In this document: positions 1-9,248 of the stretch, in pieces
Layout of the letters: every line of letters begins with the position of its first letter
Numbering within the stretch: position 1 is the stretch's first letter
NCBI GenBank assembly: GCA_964534995.1
Contig: CAZHSC010000058.1
Location: forward strand, 1 to 22,223
DNA length: 22,223 nt
From: JAJTFW01 sp964534995
GTDB lineage: Bacteria; Bacteroidota; Bacteroidia; AKYH767-A; OLB10
Direction: 5' to 3'
Notes under the pieces: generated by a model
What the model was told of the DNA's origin: nothing
Seen by the model: the letters and a program-made list of their open reading frames with translations, nothing else
The model's database searches: none
Position numbers and translations under genes: made by a program

Positions 1-3000
1 TGTAACTGCTGTTGTAGTTGTACATCCGTTCGCATCGGTAATGGTAACAGTATAGGATCCCTGTGACAGATTGGTGACAGATGAATCTGTATCGGGCAAG
101 CCTGACCAGGAGTAGATCAAAGGAAGCGATACACCGGTAGCTGAAATTGTTATGGATCCGTCAAATCCACCGTTGCACGTAATATTGTTAGAATCCACAC
201 TGAGAATGGTAGGACCGGAAATATTGCTGATGTTGGCGATATCGGTAACCGAACATCCCTTACTATCGGTCACAGTTACCGTATAGCTGCCGGCCGCGAG
301 GTTAATCAATGAATCATCAACACTTCCATTCGACCAGAGATAGGTGTAGCCGGGTATGCCTCCCGCAGGGCTCACCTGTACTGATCCATTCGCCTGCCCA
401 CAAGCAGCGTTGACCACTAATGGAAATGACAACACCAACTGTTGTGGCTGGAATACCGTGAATGCCTGGCTGGCGGTACACCCTTCAAAATCTGTTACAA
501 TGACGGAATAATTCCCCGCGCTCAAATTCGATACGTCTTGTGTGGTTTGACTGGTATTTACCCATGTATATATATAAGGTGCCACGCCGCCACTAACGTC
601 AATGTCTATAGATCCATCCGACTGGCCAAAACAGCTGACACTATCAACAGTAAGCAGGCTCAGCAATGGTACACCGGTGTTGACTATACTAAAACTGGTA
701 TCGTAAACACATGATGCAGCGTCTGTAATGGTTACTGTATATATTCCCGTATTTAATCCGGAAATTGTTGACGAGGCGTTACCGGTTGACCATAAATAAG
801 TATATCCGGCAGTGCCGCCACTGCCCTGTACTACAATAATTCCATTGGCGTTATTACAACTCGGATGGGTGATTACCGCACTGGTTTGTATTGGCAAAGG
901 CTCGGTAATGGTATCCGTAAAAAAACTGATACAGCCATTCGCATCTGTTATTGTAAGGGTATAAATACCAGCGTTAACATTCAGGAGATTCTGGCTGACT
1001 GCTCCATCGCTCCATAAGAAGGTAAAAGGTGGTGTTCCAAAAAGCACATCTACCAGCAACTGCCCTGTGCTGTCGCCGGGGCAACTTGCGGGCGTCATAC
1101 TCACCAGGCTGGCAGCAGGGCCGTTAATATTATTTATAATAACTGTTTGCTGCTTCGTGCAGGCGTTTGCATCCGTAACTGTAACGGTGTATGTACCGGC
1201 AGGAACATTGACAATGGAATCCACAACAGCTCCTGTTGACCAGAGGTAATTATAACCCGGCACTCCTCCGCTAGTACTTGCTACTGCCGATCCGTTTGCA
1301 TTACCGCAGGAAGCATCCACCACCACAGTTTGTATCAGCAGTTCAGCTGGTTCTGAAATGATCACAAATGCGGTATCCCTGCAACCCGCGGAATCAGTAA
1401 CGATCAAAGAATAGTTCCCGGCAGGAACAGCATTGATGTCCTGTGTTTGCTGGCCCGATGACCATACATATTGTAACGGAGAGGTACCTCCGCTAACGGA
1501 AATATTTATAGCTCCTGTTGACTGACCGAAACAGGCTACATTGGTCACCTGCGCAACATTTAACTGAGGCCCGTTGATGGATTGCACACGAATGGTATCC
1601 TGTCTGGTACATAAATTCTGATCGGTAATTGTCACGGTGTATAATCCGGATGAAACCCCGTTTAACAGTGAAGTAGTGGCACCTGTTGACCATAAATAGG
1701 TATAAGTAGCTGTTCCCCCTGTAGCGACAACTGTAACTGTACCATTCGCCTGGCCGCAATAGGCACCGGTTGACTGCATTTGCAGAGATAAGGCGGAGGG
1801 CTGTCCCAATGTAAAGGATTGAATGGCGGTACAACCCAGGCCATCCGTTACTGTAACGGTATACACTCCCGCGGATAAGGAATCAGCGGTAAAACCGCTG
1901 TCACCATTTGACCAGAGGAGGGTATAAAAGGGAGTGCCGCCGGTAATACTCACTGTCAGTGTGCCGTTGGCATTACCAAAACACAATGGCTGAGATTGGT
2001 TCTGCAACGCAATCACAGGAGCTCCCGTATTATTAATAGTAACAGAATCCACATACTGACAGCCGAGGTCATCGGTAATGGTAACGGCATAAACACCTGC
2101 GGCAACCCCTGTAATGGAAGCTGCCGTGTTTCCGGTTTCCCATAGAAGCGAGTAAGGCCCTACTCCACCTCCCGGCGTCACGGTGGCACTTCCATTTGCC
2201 TGGTTACATGAAGCGGATTGAGTAACAAAGGAAGCCGTGATCTGTGTGTTCTGTGTAATGGTCACACTTAATGTTGAAGTACAGTTTCCGGCATCTGTTA
2301 CGGTAACCGTGTAGGTGCCGGCAACCAGCCCCAGCCTGTCTTCGTTGGTATTGCCATCATTCCAAAGGAAAGAAAATGGCGTGGTACCATTGTTCACAGA
2401 AATAAAAATTCGTCCAGTGGAGGCCCCGAAGCAACGTACATTTCTGACCGAATCCAGGGCGAGAGAAGGTCCCGGCAATGCGTTTATCTGGTAGCTCAGG
2501 ATAGTATCGCATAAACCGGCATCGGTCACAGTAACGGTATATGTACCGCTGGCAAGTCCCGAAACCGAAGCAGTTGTCTGACCACCTGACCATAAGTACG
2601 TATACGAAGGTGTTGCCCCTGAAACAGTAAGACTTACAGATCCGTTGGACAGACCACATGATGTATTCTGAATGACAGATACTATTGAAAAAGGCGGAGG
2701 TTCCGTAATTATAAATACAGCTGAATCTGAACACAGTGTACTGTCGGTAACCAACACAGTATAAATTCCGGCAGGCAATCCTGATATATCCTGCTGCGTA
2801 CTGCCCTGTGACCACTGGTAGGAATACGGAGCAATACCTCCTGTTACACTGATATCAATACTTCCATCCGACCCACCGGGGCAGGCCACTTCCTGCTGGG
2901 CAACAAGGCTAATTACAGGCCCGTTCGAGAGGGTAACCACCGCATTCCGGCGCCGCGTACAACCATTGGCATCGGTCACAGTTACACCATAGGTACCTGC

Positions 3001-6000
3001 TGATAATGAAGAGATGGATTGAGTTGTCTGTCCGTTGGTCCACAGGTATGTATAGGGTGGGGTCCCTCCGGAGGGATTGGCCGTTGCCACACCTGTTGCC
3101 TGTCCGCAGAATGAGGGCTGCGTGGTCATAGGCGACAACAAATTTGCAGGTTGGGTTACTGTAAATGACTGTGTAATGGTACACCCGGCCGCATCGCTGA
3201 TGGTCACGGTATAATTTCCTGCAGACAATCCTGAAATATTCTGTGATACATCACCGTTAGACCATAAGAAAGTTACAGGGGTTGTTCCACCGCTGACATA
3301 AAGGGTAATGGCGCCGCTAGAATCTCCGTTACACAACAATGCCTGCACATCGCTGCTGTCAATAACGGGAGCCGTGGTCCCGGACAAAACCGATGAAAAC
3401 TGCGCCGTACAGTTGTTCGCATCTGTAACGCTCACCGTATAAGTGCCTGACGCCACATTGAAAACACCATTGGTTAAGCCTCCGGTCGACCATAGGTAGC
3501 TGAAAGGTGATATACCTCCCGTTACCTGCACTGTCATGGACCCATTGGGCAGCCCGCAGGCAGCAGGAGTTTGTGTAAAGGAAGCCTGCAGGGTATCCGG
3601 TTCATTCACCGTATAGCTTGCGCTGGCCGTACAATTATTCTGGTCGGTAACGGTCACCGTATATACGCCGGCGAACAAGGAAGCGATATCTTCTGTAGAC
3701 TGGCCATTACTCCATTGAAATAAATAGGGGATTGTGCCGGATATGACGGTAATATTGATAGCGCCATCATTTCCACCATTGCAACTGACACTGTCAATTA
3801 CCACATTACTGATAGCCGGATTCACAGCTGACTGTACAATACCTGTGGCGCTGACTGAACAAAGATTGCCATCGGTAACCGTTACTGTATAGGTACCGGC
3901 TGCAAGTCCTGAAATCGTACCTGTTACAGCACCATTGCTCCACAGGTAGTTAAGAGATCCGGTTCCTCCACTGGCAATCACAGACGCGCTTCCGGTATTG
4001 GCACCGCAGGAAGAAGAGCCTGTACTTACAGACGCGCTGATTGCGGGAGGGTCAGAAACAAGAAAGTTCCTAGAACGGGTACATGCATTAATATCCGTTA
4101 CAGTTACTACGTATACTCCTGCAATGAGCCCTGTGGGATCCTCGCCGGTAAAGCCATTACTCCAAAGAAAAGTAAAGGGCGGGGTACCACCACTCATGTT
4201 GAGGTCAATGCTTCCTGTTGCATCTCCATTGCATAATGGATCAGTTATTACCGGGCCGAAGGCGATAAAAGTAGCTTGCGTTACGCTATACTGACTTATA
4301 CCGGTACAGCCAATTATATCCGTAATCGTAACGGTATAGGTGCCTGCAGCTAATCCGCTGATATCTTCCGTTAAGGCTCCATTACTCCACAAAAAACCGT
4401 AAGTACCATTTCCTCCTGATGCGGAAATATCAATGCTTCCTGTTGAATTGCCGTTACACAGTACATCAACTATTAAAGCGGTTGATGCTACAGGTGCAGG
4501 CTGAGTAACCTGATAAGATGCGGAAGTATTGCAATTATTCACATCCTGTACCGTAACAGTATAAATGCCGGCCGCCAATCCGGAAATGTCCTGCGTGACA
4601 GCTCCGTTACTCCACAGGTAGGAATATGCGGGTGTGCCGCCCGAAACCGTTATATTAACAGCACCATCAGTACTACCATTACAGGTTGCCGGAACAATCA
4701 CTGCATTATTGATCTGAGGCGAATTTGCGGAGGTTACCGAGACGCTTGCAACAATAGTACAGTTATTGGCATCGGTAACCGTAACCGTATAGGTGGCCGG
4801 TGCGAGCCCGGTTATTACAGATGTCAATCCTCCGTTACTCCATAAATAGCTATAGCCTGGAGTTCCGCCTCCCGGGGTGGCGGTTGCCGTACCGGTACCT
4901 GCGCCACAGGCGGATTGAGTTGAGGAGGTATTGACACTGAGCGACGGAGGTTCAGTTACATTATATGACTGAATAAAAGAACAATTGTTGGCATCGGTTA
5001 CTGTAACGGTATAGATACCCGCAAGCAGGTTAATCTGGTCTTCGGTGGTTGAGCCGTTGCTCCAAAGGAAGGAGAACGAAGGTGTACCGCCAGTCACTGT
5101 AATATTTATTGCACCGGTGTTACCTCCATTACACAACACATCCACAATATTTCCGGGTGCAGAAATCTGCTGCGGTTGCGTTACCTGAAAGTTGTAAATA
5201 CCTACACAAAAATTCTGATCTGTAACTGTAACGGTATAGGTACCCGCCGGGAGTCCACTAATATCCTGGGTGATCGCCCCGTTGCTCCATAGATAGCTAT
5301 AGGATGGTGTACCGTTATTTACAGTAATATCGAGACTTCCGTCATTACCTCCATTACATGATACATTCACCACGCTGGTTAAACTTGCCTGGGGGCTGCC
5401 GGTATTACTTACAGCTACATTTCCTGAAACAGAACAACTCTGCAAATCGGTAACAGTAACGGTATAGGTACCCTGAGCAAGTCCTGTAATTACCTGGGAA
5501 GTTTGCCCCGTATTCCACTGATACGTATATCCCGGGCTACCACCTGAAGGAATCACGGTTACGGACCCATTAGACGCGTTACACGTACCGCTTACAGGAA
5601 AGAAGCTTAGTTGTATGAGTGTATTTTGAGTAATCGTTGCAGAAGTTGTAGCGGTGCAGTTATTGGCATCAGTCACCGTAACAGTATAAGTACCCGCTAT
5701 GAGAGAGGAAATATCCTGAACAATAGCGCCATTACTCCACACATAGGAATAACCTGCTGTCCCTCCGTTAACGGTGAGATTGATCGCTCCCGTTGCAGCT
5801 CCATTACATACTACATTGGTAACGGACGTAGAAAGACCAATGGCTGTGGGTTGGTTCACCGTGGCGGTGGTACCCGATGTACAGCTATTTGCATCTGTAA
5901 CAGTGACTGTATACGTTGCCGCTAAAACACCGGAGAGGTCTTCATTGGTACTGCCGTTGCTCCAGATATATGAATAGCCGGGTGTTCCCCCTGATACACT

Positions 6001-7794
6001 CAGGTCCACTGCACCGGTTGCATTACCGTTGCACAATACATCCGTTACGGTTCGGGTAAGAGTAAGTGGTGCAGGCTGTGTCACGGAAACACTTGTTGTA
6101 GCGGTACAGCTATTGGCATCAGTAACGGTTACAGTAAAACTACCTGCAACCAGACCTGAAATATCTTCATTGGTACTCCCATTGTTCCACAGATAGGAAA
6201 AACCGGGCGTTCCACCGGTGACTGTCAGATTAACTGCTCCTGTAGCAGCCCCGTTACACAATACATTGGTTACTGATGATGACAGCACTATGAGGGCGGG
6301 TTGCGTGACAGACGCGCTCGAAGTAGCGGTACAGTTATTCGCATCGGTAACGGTAACCGTGTAAGTACCGGCAGGCAAGCCTGAGGGATCTTCATTGATA
6401 CTGCCGTTGCTCCAGTTGTAAGAATATCCCGGGGTACCGCCTGACACACTGAGATCAATACTGCCGCTTGCGCCTCCGTTGCATAAAACATTGGTAACGG
6501 ATCTTGTTAATGTAATGAGTGCCGGTTCTACTATTGTGGCGTTGGCAAAGGAGGTGCAGCTATTGGCATCCGTTACCGTTACGGTATAGGTGCCTGCTGA
6601 AAGGCCGGCAGGGTCTTCAACACTGCTGCCATTGCTCCAGGCATAGGTGAATCCCGGTGTACCACCATTCACAGTAAGGTTTATAGCTCCTGTAAAGCTG
6701 CCATTACAATCTACATCCGTTACGATGGTTGAAAGGCTGATAGCGGACGGGGCACCCACCGTTGCAAGGGTGGAAGCGGTACAGCTATTCGCATCGGTAA
6801 CGGTAACAGTATAGGATCCTGCGGTGAGCCCGGTAGGGTCTTCACTGTTGCCGCCATTACTCCAGATAAACGAAAAACCCGGGGTACCGCCGGTTACCGT
6901 CAGGTCAATGGAACCATCAGAAGAGCCGTTACAAGAGGCATCTGTTACGGAGAAAGCAAGAATTATGGACTGGGGTTGATTTACAGTGACCGCTGTAGAA
7001 GCAGTACAAGAGTTTACATCCGTAACGGTTACTGTATAAACACCTGCGGAAAGCCCGGCAGGGTCTTCCACACTGCTGCCATTGCTCCAGTTGTATATGA
7101 AAGCGGGAGTACCGCCTGTTACCGTCAGATCGATGCTGCCTGTAGCAGTTCCGTTACATAAGACATCCGAAGCCGTTACGGATAAAGACAAGGACGGGTC
7201 TTCTAAAACATCCACTGAAGTTTGCGTCTGACAACTATTGATATCCGTAACCGTTACCGAATAAGCGCCGGCTAAGAGATTGGAAATATCTTCAATGGTG
7301 CTTCCATCTGACCATAAATAACTGTAGGGAGCCACCCCGCCCGTCACCGTAATAAAGGCAGCACCGTCTGCCCCACCATTGCAGCTTGCCGTATGGGTAC
7401 TATCGGTTGTTATATTTAAAACCGGAGGAGCTGTAAGGGTAACCGAACCTGTTTTGACCTCTCCTAAAAAGTCGGTAACAGTAACGGTGTAAGTACCGAC
7501 TGCCAATCCAGAAATATCTTCATTGGTGGAACCATTGGACCAGATAAAAGTGTATGGTGCCACGCCATCGGCAGGTGTCAGGTCGATGGCTCCATCGGTA
7601 GAGGAATTGCAGGAAACATTAAAACCATTATAATCCGAAAGCGCGAAAGTAAGTGTTATTACCAGTGGTTTATCTTTCAAAATTTCACCCGCTGCACCTT
7701 TGCCGCAAACCTGATTACCTGAGATGGAATACAGGAGCACCAAAAGGACAAAAGCCACTTTATCCCACACAAGCCAATTAAATTTTATCATCAT
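1..7794 (-). CDS. Giant SprB-repeat surface adhesin, 5' part (C terminus beyond the window)
   Basis: The frame is open from an ATG at 7794 to the window edge, 2598 codons with no stop; I checked the frame by translation at both ends and at several internal points. Residues 1-26 look like a signal peptide: charged start, then a hydrophobic run around VAFVLLVLLYSISG. From about residue 47 there are 34 tandem modules of roughly 75 residues. Each has an early Cys (LCNG.ATGA), a GGTPG.SY.WSNGST.ED core and a late AGTYTVTVTDAN.CT strand, matching the SprB repeat family of Bacteroidota gliding and adhesion proteins. By analogy it should be exported by the type IX secretion system and displayed on the surface, but the C-terminal signal is not in view. 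The first module lacks the second Cys. It follows nuoN after 76 nt on the same strand and has its own promoter-like box. The family call is firm; a gliding role is inference. Confidence 0.9.
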   Translation of the reverse strand, partial: MMIKFNWLVWDKVAFVLLVLLYSISGNQVCGKGAAGEILKDKPLVITLTFALSDYNGFNVSCNSSTDGAIDLTPADGVAPYTFIWSNGSTNEDISGLAVGTYTVTVTDFLGEVKTGSVTLTAPPVLNITTDSTHTASCNGGADGAAFITVTGGVAPYSYLWSDGSTIEDISNLLAGAYSVTVTDINSCQTQTSVDVLEDPSLSLSVTASDVLCNGTATGSIDLTVTGGTPAFIYNWSNGSSVEDPAGLSAGVYTVTVTDVNSCTASTAVTVNQPQSIILAFSVTDASCNGSSDGSIDLTVTGGTPGFSFIWSNGGNSEDPTGLTAGSYTVTVTDANSCTASTLATVGAPSAISLSTIVTDVDCNGSFTGAINLTVNGGTPGFTYAWSNGSSVEDPAGLSAGTYTVTVTDANSCTSFANATIVEPALITLTRSVTNVLCNGGASGSIDLSVSGGTPGYSYNWSNGSINEDPSGLPAGTYTVTVTDANNCTATSSASVTQPALIVLSSSVTNVLCNGAATGAVNLTVTGGTPGFSYLWNNGSTNEDISGLVAGSFTVTVTDANSCTATTSVSVTQPAPLTLTRTVTDVLCNGNATGAVDLSVSGGTPGYSYIWSNGSTNEDLSGVLAATYTVTVTDANSCTSGTTATVNQPTAIGLSTSVTNVVCNGAATGAINLTVNGGTAGYSYVWSNGAIVQDISSLIAGTYTVTVTDANNCTATTSATITQNTLIQLSFFPVSGTCNASNGSVTVIPSGGSPGYTYQWNTGQTSQVITGLAQGTYTVTVTDLQSCSVSGNVAVSNTGSPQASLTSVVNVSCNGGNDGSLDITVNNGTPSYSYLWSNGAITQDISGLPAGTYTVTVTDQNFCVGIYNFQVTQPQQISAPGNIVDVLCNGGNTGAINITVTGGTPSFSFLWSNGSTTEDQINLLAGIYTVTVTDANNCSFIQSYNVTEPPSLSVNTSSTQSACGAGTGTATATPGGGTPGYSYLWSNGGLTSVITGLAPATYTVTVTDANNCTIVASVSVTSANSPQINNAVIVPATCNGSTDGAVNITVSGGTPAYSYLWSNGAVTQDISGLAAGIYTVTVQDVNNCNTSASYQVTQPAPVASTALIVDVLCNGNSTGSIDISASGGNGTYGFLWSNGALTEDISGLAAGTYTVTITDIIGCTGISQYSVTQATFIAFGPVITDPLCNGDATGSIDLNMSGGTPPFTFLWSNGFTGEDPTGLIAGVYVVTVTDINACTRSRNFLVSDPPAISASVSTGSSSCGANTGSASVIASGGTGSLNYLWSNGAVTGTISGLAAGTYTVTVTDGNLCSVSATGIVQSAVNPAISNVVIDSVSCNGGNDGAINITVISGTIPYLFQWSNGQSTEDIASLFAGVYTVTVTDQNNCTASASYTVNEPDTLQASFTQTPAACGLPNGSMTVQVTGGISPFSYLWSTGGLTNGVFNVASGTYTVSVTDANNCTAQFSSVLSGTTAPVIDSSDVQALLCNGDSSGAITLYVSGGTTPVTFLWSNGDVSQNISGLSAGNYTVTISDAAGCTITQSFTVTQPANLLSPMTTQPSFCGQATGVATANPSGGTPPYTYLWTNGQTTQSISSLSAGTYGVTVTDANGCTRRRNAVVTLSNGPVISLVAQQEVACPGGSDGSIDISVTGGIAPYSYQWSQGSTQQDISGLPAGIYTVLVTDSTLCSDSAVFIITEPPPFSIVSVIQNTSCGLSNGSVSLTVSGATPSYTYLWSGGQTTASVSGLASGTYTVTVTDAGLCDTILSYQINALPGPSLALDSVRNVRCFGASTGRIFISVNNGTTPFSFLWNDGNTNEDRLGLVAGTYTVTVTDAGNCTSTLSVTITQNTQITASFVTQSASCNQANGSATVTPGGGVGPYSLLWETGNTAASITGVAAGVYAVTITDDLGCQYVDSVTINNTGAPVIALQNQSQPLCFGNANGTLTVSITGGTPFYTLLWSNGDSGFTADSLSAGVYTVTVTDGLGCTAIQSFTLGQPSALSLQMQSTGAYCGQANGTVTVVATGGTATYTYLWSTGATTSLLNGVSSGLYTVTITDQNLCTRQDTIRVQSINGPQLNVAQVTNVACFGQSTGAINISVSGGTSPLQYVWSSGQQTQDINAVPAGNYSLIVTDSAGCRDTAFVIISEPAELLIQTVVVDASCGNANGSAVASTSGGVPGYNYLWSTGAVVDSIVNVPAGTYTVTVTDANACTKQQTVIINNINGPAASLVSMTPASCPGDSTGQLLVDVLFGTPPFTFLWSDGAVSQNLLNVNAGIYTLTITDANGCISFFTDTITEPLPIQTSAVITHPSCNNANGIIVVQGSGGTAGYTYLWSTGNASSTISGLNTGIYTVTITDAASCVYDTSFSIVNTGVPLLSLLTVDSVSCFGQSDGSIDIDVSGGVAPYIYTWVNTSQTTQDVSNLSAGNYSVIVTDFEGCTASQAFTVFQPQQLVLSFPLVVNAACGQANGSVQVSPAGGIPGYTYLWSNGSVDDSLINLAAGSYTVTVTDSKGCSVTDIANISNISGPTILSVDSNNITCNGGFDGSITISATGVSLPLIYSWSGLPDTDSSVTNLSQGSYTVTITDANGCTTTTAVT
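931..4081 (-). repeat. SprB modules in alternating 228/222-nt register (450-nt two-module unit)
   Basis: Using the codon of the late conserved Cys (T-D-x-x-x-C) as a ruler, forward-strand positions are 931, 1159, 1381, 1609, 1831, 2059, 2281, 2509, 2731, 2959, 3181, 3409, 3631, 3859 and 4081. Spacings alternate 228 and 222 nt without exception, so two modules make exactly 150 residues. Linkers alternate too: many boundaries at one phase read like xGP, as in NINGPAASL near 1108, and at the other phase like EP, as in ISEPAELL near 1351. Farther left the same pattern continues with slightly longer units at 709, 478, 253 and 22. Confidence 0.88.
5656..7231 (-). repeat. SprB modules in uniform 225-nt register
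   Basis: The late Cys codons lie at 5656, 5881, 6106, 6331, 6556, 6781, 7006 and 7231, all exactly 225 nt (75 residues) apart. These modules are alike: most carry DVLCNG.ATG, GGTPG(Y/F)SY, WSNGST.ED and DANSCT. Many linkers end in QP, for example SVSVTQPAPLT near 6070. The stretch between this block and the distal block (4081-5656) is mixed, with spacings 225, 225, 228, 222, 225, 228 and 222. The more uniform sequence suggests more recent amplification than in the distal block; this is inference. Confidence 0.88.
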
Positions 7795-7838
7795 TCCCAA
7801 ATACGTTTTCTCTTGAGCATCTCAGGAAAACCAGCTAT

Positions 7839-7846
7839 CAAAATTA
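7839..7846 (-). promoter_or_regulatory. Candidate -7 box (TAATTTTG) for the adhesin gene; 7795-7870 intergenic
   Basis: On the minus strand TAATTTTG fits the Bacteroidota sigma-factor -7 consensus TAnnTTTG exactly and ends 45 nt before the adhesin ATG. I see no good TTG-type -33 element at the usual spacing. An imperfect hairpin at 7805-7831 (GTTTTC/GAAAAC and TGAG/CTCA pairs with a small internal loop) would sit in the 5' leader. It has no T-tract, so it does not look like a terminator for the nuo operon. Confidence 0.35.
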
Positions 7847-7870
7847 ATAAATTAAGTGGTGGATTTTACT

Positions 7871-9247
7871 TCAGACAACTAAGGATTGAACCCAGGCAGG
7901 AAAAATACCAATTATCAATGAAATTACGGCTGAAAATATCAACAGATACAAACTTCCACCTTCGACTCCCACCTGCTCACTGGCAGTAGATTCTTCCCTG
8001 AAAAGTGCGTAAATCACTCTGAAGTAATAGAAAACCCCAATCAGTGAAGAAAGTACAGCAACCAGTAGCAGCCACATAAACCCAGCTTCCATCACCCCGT
8101 AAAAGAGGAAATATTTCGCAAAAAAACCGGCCATTGGAGGAATTCCGGCCAATGAAAACATAATCATAATGAGCATGATAGCAACAGCCGGCTGTTTACG
8201 GCCTACACCATTAAATGCCGATATGTCTTCGCTACCGGAATGACGGCTTATGGCATGTAAACATGCGAAGGCGCCCAGGCTGCCCAGGCTATAAGCGGTA
8301 GAATACAAAAAGAGGGAGCCCGCAGCCACTTCATTCATGGTGGCAATGGCCATTAACATATATCCGGCATGGGCAATGGAAGAATAGGCAAGCATTCTTT
8401 TGAAACTTGACTGGAAAACAGCGAGTACATTTCCGGTCAGCATTGTAATTGCCGACAATATGGCCAGAACACTGCCCCAAGTTTCAAAAAACGACATAAA
8501 GCAAGTACTAAACATCCTGTAAAAAGCGGCAAAAGCAGCGGTTTTAACAACCGTAGCCATAAATGCGGTAATCAGGGTTGGCGCCCCTTCGTATACATCC
8601 GGTGCCCAAAAGTGAAAGGGTACTGCGGATACTTTAAAAAGCAAACCTGTCAGGATCAACAGTACACCTACCTGGATAAATAACGGGCTTGCAGATCCGT
8701 TACTTAAGGTTTCACCAATTTGCTGTAGATTAAAACTTCCACAAGCGCCATAAATCAAAGCCATTCCGAATAAAAGGAACCCGGTAGCAAAAGATCCCAT
8801 CAGAAAATACTTCATACCCGCCTCGTTAGACTTCAGGTTTTTCTTATCGGTGGAAGCAAGAACGTACAGGCTGATAGATAATATTTCCAGACCTATAAAA
8901 AACATGGTCAGATCTGAAAAGCTAACCATTGTGATGGCACCCGAAAGACAGAACAATATCAGGGAAGCATTTTCAGAACCGGATTTTTCAGAAATAAAGT
9001 AGGTTCCGCCAATAAACAGCCATAAAAGGGTAATAACAATCAGGAGACCTGAAAAACCCAGGGCGTAATTATTAAAATACGCCATATCATTGAAATATCT
9101 GACATCGGTACCCCAATCAAGTACCACACTTGTCAGCGCCGCGGCCAGTCCCAGAAATACCAACAGAAGCAATACCTTTTTAAAGCGAAAAACTTCCGCC
9201 ATCATGGCTATAATTCCCAGAACGGAAACAATGATCAGCGCATTCAT
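7871..9247 (-). CDS. nuoN: NADH-quinone oxidoreductase subunit N
   Basis: This is a 458-residue antiporter-like membrane subunit of complex I, one of the three proton-translocating Mrp-type subunits with NuoL and NuoM. The polytopic protein carries the expected charged residues in membrane helices: E121 in FFIGLEILSISLYVL, K205 in LLFKVSAVPFHFWAPD, and K235 in the following helix. The D-V-Y-E-G-A-P signature after the W-A-P motif is typical of NuoN. It starts at an ATG one nucleotide after the nuoM stop and is the last gene of the operon. Length and motifs are normal for the family. No terminator was recognised behind it. Confidence 0.97.
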   Translation of the reverse strand: MNALIIVSVLGIIAMMAEVFRFKKVLLLLVFLGLAAALTSVVLDWGTDVRYFNDMAYFNNYALGFSGLLIVITLLWLFIGGTYFISEKSGSENASLILFCLSGAITMVSFSDLTMFFIGLEILSISLYVLASTDKKNLKSNEAGMKYFLMGSFATGFLLFGMALIYGACGSFNLQQIGETLSNGSASPLFIQVGVLLILTGLLFKVSAVPFHFWAPDVYEGAPTLITAFMATVVKTAAFAAFYRMFSTCFMSFFETWGSVLAILSAITMLTGNVLAVFQSSFKRMLAYSSIAHAGYMLMAIATMNEVAAGSLFLYSTAYSLGSLGAFACLHAISRHSGSEDISAFNGVGRKQPAVAIMLIMIMFSLAGIPPMAGFFAKYFLFYGVMEAGFMWLLLVAVLSSLIGVFYYFRVIYALFREESTASEQVGVEGGSLYLLIFSAVISLIIGIFPAWVQSLVV

Positions 9248-9248
9248 T

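Noticed and set aside
1493..3184. Several open frames of 60-152 codons on the minus strand inside the adhesin region
   Set aside because: They are out-of-frame shadows of the SprB repeats; they recur with the repeat period and their composition (Tyr, Cys and Arg rich) is not protein-like.
5611..5977. Plus-strand open frames antisense to the adhesin repeats
   Set aside because: They follow from the Thr/Val-rich repeat codons read in reverse; similar frames appear elsewhere in the repeat block, and no start signal supports them.
1..7794. CRISPR-like or DNA-level satellite interpretation of the periodic region
   Set aside because: The period is 225 nt, always a multiple of three, with diverged DNA but conserved protein pattern, so selection is on the encoded modules.
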